A stretch of 64,000 bases of DNA, taken from Chryseobacterium angstadtii (lineage in GTDB: Bacteria > Bacteroidota > Bacteroidia > Flavobacteriales > Weeksellaceae). The stretch covers positions 62,001-126,000 of the forward strand of contig NZ_LFND01000001.1 in the NCBI RefSeq assembly GCF_001045465.1, written 5' to 3'. The notes below the pieces were generated by a model. That model was not told the origin of the DNA, did not search any database, and saw only the letters and a program-made list of their open reading frames with translations. The stretch's first letter is position 1. Every line of letters begins with the position of its first letter. The translations under genes were made by a program, and so were the position numbers. Positions 16,361 to 24,450 of this stretch are shown piece after piece.

Positions 16361-18124
16361 TTAAATAATTACGTTATTATAAAAATTTTCGTGATAAATT
16401 GTCTGGCCAGGAACATCTGCATCACGTATTGGTTCAGTTGCATTATAAATCAAATTATCTTTAACAAATATTTTATTGGTACGTATAAAGAATCCCATAC
16501 TAAGATTCTCAACGGTATTACCTGCAACAGTAACCTTATTCTCCAGGGTTTTACCAGTATTAATAACGATTCCAGCTCCTGTACTATTCCCGGAAATAAA
16601 ATTGTCATTAATAAGTACTCTACCCATAAATTTAGATTTTGACTCTAAACCATTTATCTGAATTCCTACAAACCCATTAAAACTGGTTTCTGGTCTTGCA
16701 TTAAGATGATTATCATTGATATAAATTTTCTCTATTTTTTTTGGTTCAAGCGGAACATTATTAAATCCTGTTTTAAATCCTTCTATATTAATCCCGATTC
16801 CTATCAGATTAAAAGCCTGATTATTATTAATTGATACCACACTTACATCACCATGTATTCTGATCCCATATCTCAAATTATACATTTTATTATTTGAGAT
16901 CTCAATATTTTCAGCTGCACAGAAAGGAGAAAGCCCCTGAATGCTAATTCCATGACTCAATTCTGTTGCTGCATCCAGAATGTTATTATTGATACTTATA
17001 TTCTTAAATATGGTTTGATTATATTTTTCCGCTTCTCTTGAAGCAGCCATAATCATCCCATCCTGATCAGCAATCAACTGATGAATAACGTTATTGCAAA
17101 TAATCCCATTTTCTCTGGTTCCATCAAACCTGATAGCTCCCCAAATCATATTCTTGAATATATTATTGGAAATTATAAAATTATTCACATTATCATAAAA
17201 ATCTATGGCATAAAGTCTGTGCACTCCAGTATGATTTCTTCCACAATATTCAAAGTAGTTATTGTTTATGAATACTGACCCCTTTTCTCCAAGCTCATAA
17301 GCATAAATAGCAACTACCCCATGATCCGGATTGTGATTTTCTGCATTTTTGAACGCATTATTTTCTACGATGACCTTTGCATAAGGACATTGCGCGACAA
17401 CTAAATGCTCCATCACATAAATTTGTTCCTGAACTCCGCTTTCAAAAAGACTGTTATTGATATTTATATCTCCATAACAAGAATAAATACGTACAGCCCG
17501 ATTATACAAATCAAAAAAATGACAATTTGTAATTTCTATATTACTTGATTCAAAAAAATAGATCCCACTATTAAACTCTTTATGAGCGGCATCGTCTGCA
17601 GTACTATAAGTAATTAAATTACTTTTATTCTGATCGAACCTAAGTCCTTCTATGATAACATTATGACAACGAATAAAGCTAAAATAAAATCCTTCAAGAC
17701 GGCCTTCATTCTTTTTATCCGATTTTACTACTGTATGCTGCTTATCTCCCAACAGCCTGAAACACGTAATGTCCTGAAAAGAAAGTTGTTCATTAACAAT
17801 ATATTCTTTCGCATCAAATCTTAAAGTTGCTCCTAAATATGCTGCAGTATTAATTGCTTTAGTTAGCATGACTTTATCTCCTGTCCCATTTGTTAAATCA
17901 GTGGGATAAGTACATCTGTACCATTCTATATTAATGGTATTATCTGTATAAATGGCTTTATAATATTTGCCATTTTCTTGTCTCAGAACAACACCATCTA
18001 ATAAGCTGTTAATAATAGGGGCTATTTCCTGATAACGGATCACTTCTCCGGTATTGTGAAATGTTTTAATAAGAGTGGATTCCTCACAGGTTGATGGAAA
18101 TTTTTGGCTGTTGCAATTGGTCAT
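16361..18124 (-). CDS. Right-handed parallel beta-helix repeat protein
   Basis: A 587-residue protein made mostly of short Asn/Ile-rich rungs (NIEITNCHFFDLYNRAVRI, IVENNAFKNAENH, IEISNNKMYNLRYGI), the pattern of pectate-lyase-like right-handed beta-helices. The helix runs from about residue 125 to the end. The N-terminal 120 residues form a different domain, ending in a region (AINTAAYLGATLRFDAKEYIV) like the entry to tailspike/pectate-lyase helices. There is no signal peptide or T9SS domain, so location is unclear. It may bind or cleave a polysaccharide. It is adjacent to the T9SS cargo gene and looks inserted between paaD and paaG. Confidence 0.78.
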   Translation of the reverse strand: MTNCNSQKFPSTCEESTLIKTFHNTGEVIRYQEIAPIINSLLDGVVLRQENGKYYKAIYTDNTINIEWYRCTYPTDLTNGTGDKVMLTKAINTAAYLGATLRFDAKEYIVNEQLSFQDITCFRLLGDKQHTVVKSDKKNEGRLEGFYFSFIRCHNVIIEGLRFDQNKSNLITYSTADDAAHKEFNSGIYFFESSNIEITNCHFFDLYNRAVRIYSCYGDININNSLFESGVQEQIYVMEHLVVAQCPYAKVIVENNAFKNAENHNPDHGVVAIYAYELGEKGSVFINNNYFEYCGRNHTGVHRLYAIDFYDNVNNFIISNNIFKNMIWGAIRFDGTRENGIICNNVIHQLIADQDGMIMAASREAEKYNQTIFKNISINNNILDAATELSHGISIQGLSPFCAAENIEISNNKMYNLRYGIRIHGDVSVVSINNNQAFNLIGIGINIEGFKTGFNNVPLEPKKIEKIYINDNHLNARPETSFNGFVGIQINGLESKSKFMGRVLINDNFISGNSTGAGIVINTGKTLENKVTVAGNTVENLSMGFFIRTNKIFVKDNLIYNATEPIRDADVPGQTIYHENFYNNVII

Positions 18125-18165
18125 AATAAATGTTTTGTGTTGATTGTTTTATATAAGATCATTAA

Positions 18166-18223
18166 AAAATGATACTGAAGCAAAACTAAGCGCTGCTAAC
18201 GACAAAACTTGTCGTATCATTTT
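18166..18223 (-). terminator. Hairpin with T-run after paaD
   Basis: On the minus strand AAAATGATAC (18214-18223) pairs with GTATCATTTT (18166-18175) and is followed by more T residues. A small inner stem GACAA/TTGTC (18201-18205 with 18209-18213) is nested inside. This suits termination or attenuation after paaD and before the beta-helix gene. The enclosed region is long (38 nt), so efficiency is uncertain. Confidence 0.45.
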
Positions 18224-18271
18224 ATCGTTTACCTAATAAAATCATCTATTTTGACAATGACTTTTTAATAT

Positions 18272-18736
18272 TTAATGACATTTAAAATAATCAAACGGCT
18301 CCAGACAGTCCAAGCACTGATAAGAGGCTTTACACAATGTAGACCCGAATCTGCTGATCTGTTTTGAATTCATGGAACCACAACGCGGACATTTTTTCGG
18401 TTTCCCGATGTGATGTTCGTCTGCTCCTTTTTCCGGAGGTGTGATTCCGTAAATACGAAGTTTTTCTCTTGCTTCATCCGTTAACCAGTCTGTTGTCCAT
18501 ATCGGAAACATTTTGGTTACCACTTTGGCGTCCCAGCCGTTTTCCTTCATTATTTTCGTAATATCTTCCTCGATGGTGAACATGGCAGGACAGGCAGAAT
18601 AAGTAGGTGTAATCGTTACCTCGCAAGTATTTTCACCGGTAACTTTTGCCTCTCTTACAATACCTAATTCTACCACATTGATCACCGGAATTTCGGGATC
18701 GGGAACCTGGGACAGTATGTTTAATAAAGTATTCAT
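18272..18736 (-). CDS. paaD: Phenylacetyl-CoA epoxidase accessory subunit PaaD
   Basis: About 154 residues when started at the ATG ending at 18736 (MNTLLNILSQVPDPEIPVI). The upstream extension to 18787 is only translated spacer repeat and is rejected. The N-terminal part is a MIP18/DUF59-like domain (VVELGIV, TPTYSACPAM) involved in iron-site maturation. The C-terminus has a zinc-ribbon CPRCGS...CLDC plus further cysteines. PaaD is needed for assembly of the PaaABCE epoxidase and is encoded directly downstream of paaC, as usual. Confidence 0.9.
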   Translation of the reverse strand: MNTLLNILSQVPDPEIPVINVVELGIVREAKVTGENTCEVTITPTYSACPAMFTIEEDITKIMKENGWDAKVVTKMFPIWTTDWLTDEAREKLRIYGITPPEKGADEHHIGKPKKCPRCGSMNSKQISRFGSTLCKASYQCLDCLEPFDYFKCH

Positions 18737-18836
18737 TTTTAATTTGAGAATTTGAGAATTGGATAATTTGAAAATTTGAAAATGCAAAACTCCTTGTCAT
18801 TTTCAAATTAACTTATTTTCAAATTGTCTCATTATT
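18737..18836. repeat. Palindromic spacer (TTTGAAAAT type) between paaC and paaD
   Basis: AATTTGAAAATG (18773-18784) pairs with CATTTTCAAATT (18798-18809), 12 bp around a 13-nt loop, with looser complementarity outside. The vocabulary matches the 29-bp inverted repeat around the four-helix-bundle gene (11891/12290). Confidence 0.65.
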
Positions 18837-19586
18837 TTACCACGTACAACCAGGATAAGCTCTCTGCATATACTGTAGCTCGCAAAGAATAAATCCGAAA
18901 TATTCTGTATGATATCCTGTTCTTGATTTGGGCTGCATAAACGGATTTGAAGGATATTCCAATCCATATTCTGCAAAATCTTTTTGGGTAATCGCTAAGA
19001 ATTCTTTATATAATTCATCTCCATCCGGAGCAATGTTTAAAGCAACTAAATCATCTTCTCCTTCCACTTTCGCAAATAAACCTTTGGTGTATTCCCAGAT
19101 ATTTTCAAGAGCTTTTACCAAACGTTCACGGCTTTCTTCCGTTCCCTGAGCGAAGATTTTCATCCAGGATGAAGCGTGAGTATAGTGATATTTTACTTCT
19201 TTAAAAGATTTCTGAGCCAATGCAGAAAGTTCTTCGTCTGCAGAGTTTGACAATGCCTGAAACATCAGTTTCTGGTATACAGAGAAAACATATACTTTAA
19301 GAATAGTCTGCGCATAATCTTCATTAGGAAGTTCAACCCAATGGGCGTTTACATATTCATGCTCGTATCTTAAAAATGCCAGATCATCTTCACTTTTTCC
19401 GTTGTCGGCTACTCTTGATGCGTAGACATAAAAGTTGTTGGCCTGGCCAAGTTCGTCCAATGCAATATTGGTTAAGGCAATATCTTCCTCCAAATAAGGG
19501 CCTTCACCACACCATGCAGACAGTCTTTGCCCCATGATGAAGCTGTCATCTGCAAACTTTAATAAATAATTATATAATGGGTTCAT
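18837..19586 (-). CDS. paaC: Phenylacetyl-CoA epoxidase structural subunit PaaC
   Basis: A 249-residue helical, ferritin-like protein, the non-catalytic partner of PaaA in the ring-1,2-phenylacetyl-CoA epoxidase. Characteristic stretches are NYLLKFADDSFIMGQRLSAWCGEGPYLEEDIALTN and YHYTHASSWMKIFAQGTEESR, as in other PaaC proteins, with the ending LCELQYMQRAYPGCTW. Length matches E. coli PaaC (about 248). It sits between paaB and paaD, in the same order as in E. coli. Confidence 0.93.
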   Translation of the reverse strand: MNPLYNYLLKFADDSFIMGQRLSAWCGEGPYLEEDIALTNIALDELGQANNFYVYASRVADNGKSEDDLAFLRYEHEYVNAHWVELPNEDYAQTILKVYVFSVYQKLMFQALSNSADEELSALAQKSFKEVKYHYTHASSWMKIFAQGTEESRERLVKALENIWEYTKGLFAKVEGEDDLVALNIAPDGDELYKEFLAITQKDFAEYGLEYPSNPFMQPKSRTGYHTEYFGFILCELQYMQRAYPGCTW

Positions 19587-19656
19587 TTTTATAGAATTTA
19601 GAAATTAGAGGTTAGAAATTAGACTAAATTCTAGAATCTAACTTCTAACTTCTTTA
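19587..19656. repeat. Palindromic spacer (TTAGAAATTAGA type) between paaB and paaC
   Basis: The left half TTAGAAATTAGAGGTTAGAA pairs imperfectly with the right half TTCTAGAATCTAACTTCTAA. It is a third spacer vocabulary, distinct from the AACAATGTA and TTTGAAAAT types, but with the same self-complementary design. Confidence 0.55.
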
Positions 19657-19938
19657 TTACATATTTTTTACATCATTCGGGATATCGTAGAACGTAGGAT
19701 GACGGTATAGTTTGTCATCTGCCGGATCAAAGAAAGCTTCCTTATCTACTCCTTCCGAAGTCACAATATATTTACTTGGAACTACCCAAACAGAAGTTCC
19801 TTCTTTTCTTCTGGTGTAAACGTCTCTTGCGTTCTGCAAAGCCATTTCTGCTGTTGGTGCCTGTACTATTCCTGCGTGTTTGTGAGATAATCCCGGTTTA
19901 GTCTGAATAAACACTTCCCACATATCTAAATTGGCCAT
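19657..19938 (-). CDS. paaB: Phenylacetyl-CoA epoxidase subunit PaaB
   Basis: About 93 residues from the ATG ending at 19938 (MANLDMWEVFIQTKPG). The longer frame to 19944 would start at TTG and is less likely. The motif GLSHKHAGIVQAPTAEMALQNARDVYTRR and the FDPADDKLYRHPTFYDIP end are typical of PaaB. It bridges PaaAC dimers in the epoxidase complex. Length equals E. coli PaaB (95). Confidence 0.93.
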   Translation of the reverse strand: MANLDMWEVFIQTKPGLSHKHAGIVQAPTAEMALQNARDVYTRRKEGTSVWVVPSKYIVTSEGVDKEAFFDPADDKLYRHPTFYDIPNDVKNM

Positions 19939-19944
19939 AATCAA

Positions 19945-20051
19945 AATTAATTTAGCAATGTACCAATGTAACAGTTTACCAATAATTAGATTCTTCGCTT
20001 TGCTCAGAAATATGGATTGTTACATTTATACATCGGTATATTGTTACATTA
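19945..20051. repeat. Palindromic spacer between paaA and paaB
   Basis: AGCAATGTACCAATGTAACA on the left is answered by ATTGTTACATTTATACATCG and GGTATATTGTTACATT on the right. It is the AACAATGTA spacer family. Confidence 0.6.
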
Positions 20052-20990
20052 TTATATTACTTCTTTTTGTTGTTTTTCTGCAAAAGCGGCCGCTGCTTCT
20101 TTTACCCAAGCATTTTCCTGCTGCGCTTTTACTTTGGTCTGTAATCTTTTCTTATTACAAGGTCCGTTTCCTTTTAAGATTTCCATGAATTCATCCCACG
20201 GAAGTTCTCCGAAATCGTAGTGTTGTCTTTCTTCATTCCACTTCAAGTCTTTATCCGGAACTGTTAATCCTAAGAATTCAGCCTGGGAAACGGTAACGTC
20301 AATAAATCTCTGACGAAGGCTATCGTTGCTTTCTCTTTTCACTCTGTAATTCATTGAAATCTTAGAGTTCGGTGAACTGTCGTCATTCGGACCAAACATC
20401 ATCAAAGCCGGCCACCAGAAACGGTTCAATGAAGCCTGAGCCATTTCTTTCTGTTGCTTTGTACCACGACAAAGTGCCATTAGAATTTCATACCCCTGTC
20501 TTTGGTGGAAAGATTCTTCTTTACAGATTTTCACCATCGCTCTTGAATAAGGACCGTAAGAGTTCCCCATCAGCATTACCTGGTTCATGATCGCAGCTCC
20601 ATCTACCAACCAACCGATGGCACCGATATCTGCCCAGCTCAGTGTAGGATAGTTGAAGATACTCGAGTATTTCGCCTTCCCTTCCAGCATATCTTCATAA
20701 GTGGCATCTCTGTCTGCTCTGATGGTTCCGTTTCCTAAAGTTTCGGTTGCAGAATAAAGATATAAACCGTGCCCTGCCTCATCCTGAACTTTAGCCAAAA
20801 GAGCCATTTTTCTTCTCAATGAAGGCGCTCTTGAAATCCAGTTGGCTTCCGGCAGCATTCCTACAATTTCAGAATGTGCGTGTTGTGAAATCTGACGAAC
20901 CAATAGTTTTCTGTAATCATCGGGCATTACATCTTTGGGTTCTACTTTATTTTCTTCGTGAACGTATTGAACAAATTTTTCTAAATCCAT
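20052..20990 (-). CDS. paaA: Phenylacetyl-CoA epoxidase catalytic subunit PaaA
   Basis: About 312 residues from the ATG ending at 20990 ([15 protein letters not shown]); the frame to 20999 needs a TTG start. It is the di-iron oxygenase subunit that epoxidises the aromatic ring of phenylacetyl-CoA. Iron-ligand motifs are visible as [10 protein letters not shown] (ExxH type) and [10 protein letters not shown] (the second ExxxH set). Other conserved blocks are [12 protein letters not shown] and [12 protein letters not shown]. Length fits the family (about 310). It heads the ABCD order downstream of paaE. Confidence 0.95.
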   Translation of the reverse strand: MDLEKFVQYVHEENKVEPKDVMPDDYRKLLVRQISQHAHSEIVGMLPEANWISRAPSLRRKMALLAKVQDEAGHGLYLYSATETLGNGTIRADRDATYEDMLEGKAKYSSIFNYPTLSWADIGAIGWLVDGAAIMNQVMLMGNSYGPYSRAMVKICKEESFHQRQGYEILMALCRGTKQQKEMAQASLNRFWWPALMMFGPNDDSSPNSKISMNYRVKRESNDSLRQRFIDVTVSQAEFLGLTVPDKDLKWNEERQHYDFGELPWDEFMEILKGNGPCNKKRLQTKVKAQQENAWVKEAAAAFAEKQQKEVI

Positions 20991-20999
20991 AATTTTCAA

Positions 21000-21073
21000 T
21001 TTAGCAATGTATCAGTTTAACAATGTACCAATGATTGTTACACTGGCAAATTATCAGTTTGTTACATTAATTT
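21000..21073. repeat. Palindromic spacer between paaE and paaA
   Basis: AGCAATGTATCAGTTTAACA and AATGTACCAATG are answered by ATTGTTACACTGGC and CAGTTTGTTACATTAA. It is the AACAATGTA spacer family. Confidence 0.6.
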
Positions 21074-22159
21074 TTAGACATCATAATTAAGCATCACCAC
21101 ATTTGTTGTCGGGTGACATTGACACGTCAGAACGTAACCTCTGGCTACTTCATCTTCGGTAAGCGCGAAATTTTTCTCCATAAAAACTTCTCCTTCCAAA
21201 ACCTGCGCTTTACACGTACAACAAACTCCTCCTTTGCATGCAAAAGGTACCGGAAGACTGTCTTTCAATGCTTTATCTAAGATACTCTCTTTTTTAGAAT
21301 TAAGGTGGAACGAATATTCATCATCATCAATAATTACCGTTACCATACTTTCCAGATTGGCAATAGCTTTGAATTCATCACTCATTTCCTCCGAATTTTC
21401 TTCGTCCGGTGCAGTAAAATATTCAAACAAAACCTGAATGGCAGGTACTTTTTTATCTTTCTTCAGATAATCTGAAATCCCTTTAATCATTTCTGAAGGT
21501 CCGCAGATGAAATAAGTAGATTCTTTTACATCTATATCAGGATATCTTTCAAACAACTGTTCCAGTTTTTCGGCGGAGATTCTTCCTTCGAATACGGGAT
21601 CTTCATGTTTTTCACGGCTTACCAGATAAATCACCTTTAATCTTCCGTTGAAATGTTCTACCAGCTTATCAATCTCTGCTCTTTTCATCACATGATTCAT
21701 ACTTCTGTTGCTGTAAAACAGATACGCACAGCTGTTCGGTTCCTGGTAAAGGCTTTCCTTGATATTGGATAAAACGGGACTGATACCGCTTCCCGCCGCT
21801 AAACCTACATAGGTTTTCACGTTGGTAGGATGATAAGAAGTATTGAAACCACCCATTGGAGGCATTACTTCCAATAACTCATCCATATGAAGGTGTTCAT
21901 TGAAATAGCCTGACACTTTTCCGCCTTCCAAAAGCTTTACGAGTACTTCCAGCGTGTTGCTTTTTTCACTCGGAGCATTGCAGATAGAATAAGAACGTCT
22001 TTCTTCATTCCCGTTGATCATCATACGGAAATTAAGATACTGTCCCTGCTTGAATCTGAATTTATCCTTCAGCTCCTCCGGAATTTCTACCGCAACGTTT
22101 ACTGCTTCAGAAGTATCTTTCTGAACTTTTACCGTTTTAAGTTTATAAAATGAATTCAT
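21074..22159 (-). CDS. paaE: Phenylacetyl-CoA epoxidase reductase PaaE
   Basis: A 361-residue flavin/iron-sulfur reductase passing electrons from NADPH to PaaA. The N-terminal FAD domain has RRSYSICNAP. The middle NAD(P) domain has GLAAGSGISPVLS and STYFICGPSEMI. The C-terminal plant-type 2Fe-2S ferredoxin domain has ACKGGVCCTCKAQV and a distal Cys in VLTCQCHP. Its ATG shares one base with the paaK stop (TAATG, 22157-22161), showing translational coupling. It is normal length. Unlike in E. coli, paaE lies upstream of paaA. Confidence 0.94.
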   Translation of the reverse strand: MNSFYKLKTVKVQKDTSEAVNVAVEIPEELKDKFRFKQGQYLNFRMMINGNEERRSYSICNAPSEKSNTLEVLVKLLEGGKVSGYFNEHLHMDELLEVMPPMGGFNTSYHPTNVKTYVGLAAGSGISPVLSNIKESLYQEPNSCAYLFYSNRSMNHVMKRAEIDKLVEHFNGRLKVIYLVSREKHEDPVFEGRISAEKLEQLFERYPDIDVKESTYFICGPSEMIKGISDYLKKDKKVPAIQVLFEYFTAPDEENSEEMSDEFKAIANLESMVTVIIDDDEYSFHLNSKKESILDKALKDSLPVPFACKGGVCCTCKAQVLEGEVFMEKNFALTEDEVARGYVLTCQCHPTTNVVMLNYDV

Positions 22160-23475
22160 TATTTTTTAAGTATTCTATTAATTTTTCCGCCTTCGCACTT
22201 CGGCAGGCTGTCCTGGGCATGAATTTTCACTTTCGTGGTGATTCCTACCCTCTTTTTTATTTCGTTTTCTATGTTTTTTCCAAAGCTTCCGACAAAATTA
22301 AAATAATCAGCGGTATCCGCATCTATTTTTTGAGCTTTTACCAATTCATCATCAATTTCCACATCAATATCTAAAGCTACGCACATCTGTTCTTTTTCAA
22401 CAGGAGTAAGATAATAGTTTGGAATTATTCCTTTTACATGGGAAAATACCTCTTCAATCTGGCTCGGATAAACATTTACCCCTCTTACGATCAGCATATC
22501 GTCTGCTCTGCCTTTAATGGGGCGCATTTTCACCATAGTTCTTTTGGCATTTTCATCATAATACAGACTTGTAATATCATTGGTCCAGTACCGTAAAAGC
22601 GGCATTGCTTTTTTCGTCAAAGTGGTAATTACCAATACACCCTCTTCTCCAAATGGAACCGGTTCTTTCGTTATCGGATCTAAGATTTCAGGATAAAAAT
22701 GATCTTCCCAAATGTAAGATCCTCCTTTTTCCTCAAAATCTTCCATAGATACTCCGGGACCGATGATCTCGCTTAATCCATAGATATTTGTAGCTTGAAG
22801 CCCTAATTTCTCTTCAATATGACCTCTTATAATTTCTGTCCATGGTTCGGAACCTAAAACCGCATATTTCAGACTTATTTCTTCTGCTGAAATGCCTCTG
22901 TTGGCAAATTCATCTGCAATGGTGAGTGCATAAGACGGTGAACAGCAGATCACTTCAGGTTTGAAGTCCAGAATAAGATCTACCTGTCTGGCCGTCATTC
23001 CTCCTGAAATCGGAAGCACGCTCATTTCTAATTTTTCCGCTCCATAATGAAGTCCTAGTCCTCCGGTAAAAATCCCGTATCCATAAGCATTATGTAGCTG
23101 CATTCCCGGTCTTGCTCCTGCTGCATACAATGATCTGGCCACTACTTCACTGAAAAGATCAACATCTTCTTTCGTGTAGCCTACCACCGTTGGTTTTCCG
23201 GTAGTACCGCTGGAACAGTGAATTCTCTGCAGTTCATTTTTCGGAACGGTAAAAAGTCCAAACGGATAATTATCCCTCAGGTCCTGTTTGTAAGTAATCG
23301 GAAGTTTCGTGATATCTTCAATGGTCCTTATATCCTGCGGAGCGATTCCTGATTCATTAAATTTCCCTCTGTAAAATTCTGATCTCTCTCCAAGATAGCC
23401 GACCAAATCTTTCAACCGGTCAGACTGAAGCAGTCTCAACTGGTCGAGCTTTAAATATTCAACTGAAAAATCCAT
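22159..23475 (-). CDS. paaK: Phenylacetate-CoA ligase
   Basis: About 438 residues. It activates phenylacetate to phenylacetyl-CoA with ATP, the entry step of the pathway. It shows the AMP-binding loop SSGTTGKPTVVGYT, AYGYGIFTGGLGLHYGAE, YGLSEIIGPGV, WEDHFYPEI, and the hinge GRADDMLIVRGVNVYPSQIEE, all close to E. coli PaaK. The open frame reaches an ATG at 23493, but that codon lies in the palindromic operator at the predicted transcription start. I therefore prefer the ATG at 23473-23475 (MDFSVEYLKL). It is the first gene of the operon. Confidence 0.94.
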   Translation of the reverse strand: MDFSVEYLKLDQLRLLQSDRLKDLVGYLGERSEFYRGKFNESGIAPQDIRTIEDITKLPITYKQDLRDNYPFGLFTVPKNELQRIHCSSGTTGKPTVVGYTKEDVDLFSEVVARSLYAAGARPGMQLHNAYGYGIFTGGLGLHYGAEKLEMSVLPISGGMTARQVDLILDFKPEVICCSPSYALTIADEFANRGISAEEISLKYAVLGSEPWTEIIRGHIEEKLGLQATNIYGLSEIIGPGVSMEDFEEKGGSYIWEDHFYPEILDPITKEPVPFGEEGVLVITTLTKKAMPLLRYWTNDITSLYYDENAKRTMVKMRPIKGRADDMLIVRGVNVYPSQIEEVFSHVKGIIPNYYLTPVEKEQMCVALDIDVEIDDELVKAQKIDADTADYFNFVGSFGKNIENEIKKRVGITTKVKIHAQDSLPKCEGGKINRILKK

Positions 23476-23486
23476 ATCCTTACTAA

Positions 23487-23500
23487 CTAACATTTGTTAG
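23487..23500. promoter_or_regulatory. Putative TetR-type operator, downstream of the paa promoter
   Basis: A 14-bp palindrome, CTAACATTTGTTAG, with 6-bp perfect arms and central TT. It overlaps the expected transcription start of paaK, where a repressor would block initiation. It resembles, from memory, the PaaR consensus of Thermus (CNAACG-NN-CGTTNG type). Binding is inferred. Confidence 0.6.
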
Positions 23501-23503
23501 GTG

Positions 23504-23533
23504 TAAATTTAAAAAGAATTTCAATGCTGACAA
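23504..23533 (-). promoter_or_regulatory. Bacteroidetes-type promoter of the paa operon
   Basis: On the minus strand, TTG (23531-23533), a 19-bp gap, then TAAATTTA (23504-23511), close to the TTG-N19-21-TAnnTTTG consensus (the final G is A). Palindromes sit on either side. A 5' leader of roughly 20 nt to the paaK ATG at 23475 is predicted. Confidence 0.6.
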
Positions 23534-23540
23534 AATTTTT

Positions 23541-23554
23541 ATGACATTTGTCAT
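23541..23554. promoter_or_regulatory. Putative TetR-type operator, upstream of the paa promoter
   Basis: A palindrome, ATGACATTTGTCAT, with 6-bp perfect arms and the same ACA-TT-TGT centre as the site at 23487-23500, 54 bp away centre to centre. It lies just upstream of the -33 element. Confidence 0.55.
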
Positions 23555-23871
23555 ATTTTGAATGATTCTAAATAACAAACTGGAGTTATACTGCTAATTT
23601 CTCTGGTAAACAGTAGGAATTCCTAGCCTAACTACTTAATATCTGGGGATGTATTTTGAAACATTAAGATTTTTTAAGGAGTGAAGGAGGGTTAAGGAAA
23701 TATCTGAGATATTTTTTAAGCTTGAATGCTGTAATTTTGTTGATGGACTATTGATTATCTCATAATTTAGAATCTAAATGCTGATTTTTTTCCTCGCGGA
23801 TAAAGCAGATTGGGCAGATTTTGCCGGAGTGTAGATTTTAAAAATTTTTGAGCTTTTTTGTGGTAAAAAAG
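23555..23871. other. Spacer between the paa promoter region and the TetR gene
   Basis: No convincing gene is seen. It contains a short decayed repeat (CGCGGATAAAGCAGATTG near 23798), of a type I associate with flavobacterial intergenic repeats, and the 3' hairpin of the regulator gene. A G-rich run (GGAGTGAAGGAGGG near 23680) is notable in this AT-rich spacer but unexplained. Confidence 0.4.
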
Positions 23872-23873
23872 CT
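23851..23873 (-). terminator. Hairpin overlapping the end of the TetR gene
   Basis: AGCTTTTTT (23851-23859) pairs with AAAAAAGCT (23865-23873) around GTGGT, overlapping the TetR stop codon. AT-only pairing makes it a weak terminator candidate. Confidence 0.4.
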
Positions 23874-24450
23874 ACTGTTTCTGATTTCCCAATAATCCGT
23901 ATAAAAGCTTGGCTCTAATTTCATCCGTGATTTCAGAGGTGGACTCTGTATTTCTTTTGAACCAGAAGTAGGAATTATTCAGGGTATGAAGAATGAACCT
24001 TGTCGTGAAAGCCGGAGATTTCAGTTCCCAGTTTTCAGCTCTGTAGATCTCAGAAATAAGTTCTTCCACTTCTTCCTGATAATTTTTTCTTAATTCGATG
24101 AACTCAGGCAGCCTTTCCTCAAGGTGCCTCCATTCATTGGAATAAATGTGGGTAACATCACGGTTCTGAAGGACAACAGATAAATGTTTGTCGAGAAATA
24201 AGTTCAGCTTATCTTTAGGAGCAATATCTGTATTTTTTACTTCCTGGAGTTCATCGAAAAATTCCTGAGCAATTCCGAAACAGATCCATTCCAGGATTTC
24301 TTCTTTTGAACGGATATGGGCATACAGCGACGCAGCTTTGATATTAAGCTTTGTAGCCAGGTCTCTCACCGAGCTGCCCATATACCCTTTCTCTTTGAAA
24401 AGTTCTACGGCTACATCTAAAATTTTTTTCTGTTTTTCTTTAAGCTCCAT
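23872..24450 (-). CDS. TetR/AcrR-family regulator, probable PaaR-type repressor
   Basis: A 192-residue protein with an N-terminal TetR helix-turn-helix (ILDVAVELFKEKGYMGSSVRDLATKLNIKAASLYAHIRSKEEIL, residues about 10-53) and a helical ligand domain. It lies directly upstream of paaK on the same strand, and two matching palindromes bracket the paaK promoter. This makes it the likely phenylacetyl-CoA-responsive repressor of the cluster, in place of the GntR-like PaaX of E. coli. The ligand and target are inferred from position only. Confidence 0.82.
   Translation of the reverse strand: MELKEKQKKILDVAVELFKEKGYMGSSVRDLATKLNIKAASLYAHIRSKEEILEWICFGIAQEFFDELQEVKNTDIAPKDKLNLFLDKHLSVVLQNRDVTHIYSNEWRHLEERLPEFIELRKNYQEEVEELISEIYRAENWELKSPAFTTRFILHTLNNSYFWFKRNTESTSEITDEIRAKLLYGLLGNQKQ

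Noticed and set aside
16361..18124. Phage tailspike interpretation of the beta-helix protein
   Set aside because: No other phage gene is in the window; the resemblance is only the generic beta-helix rung pattern.
23790..23830. CGCGGATAAAGCAGATTG-type sequence as a regulatory site
   Set aside because: It looks like a decayed fragment of a common intergenic repeat with no symmetry or clear placement relative to a promoter.
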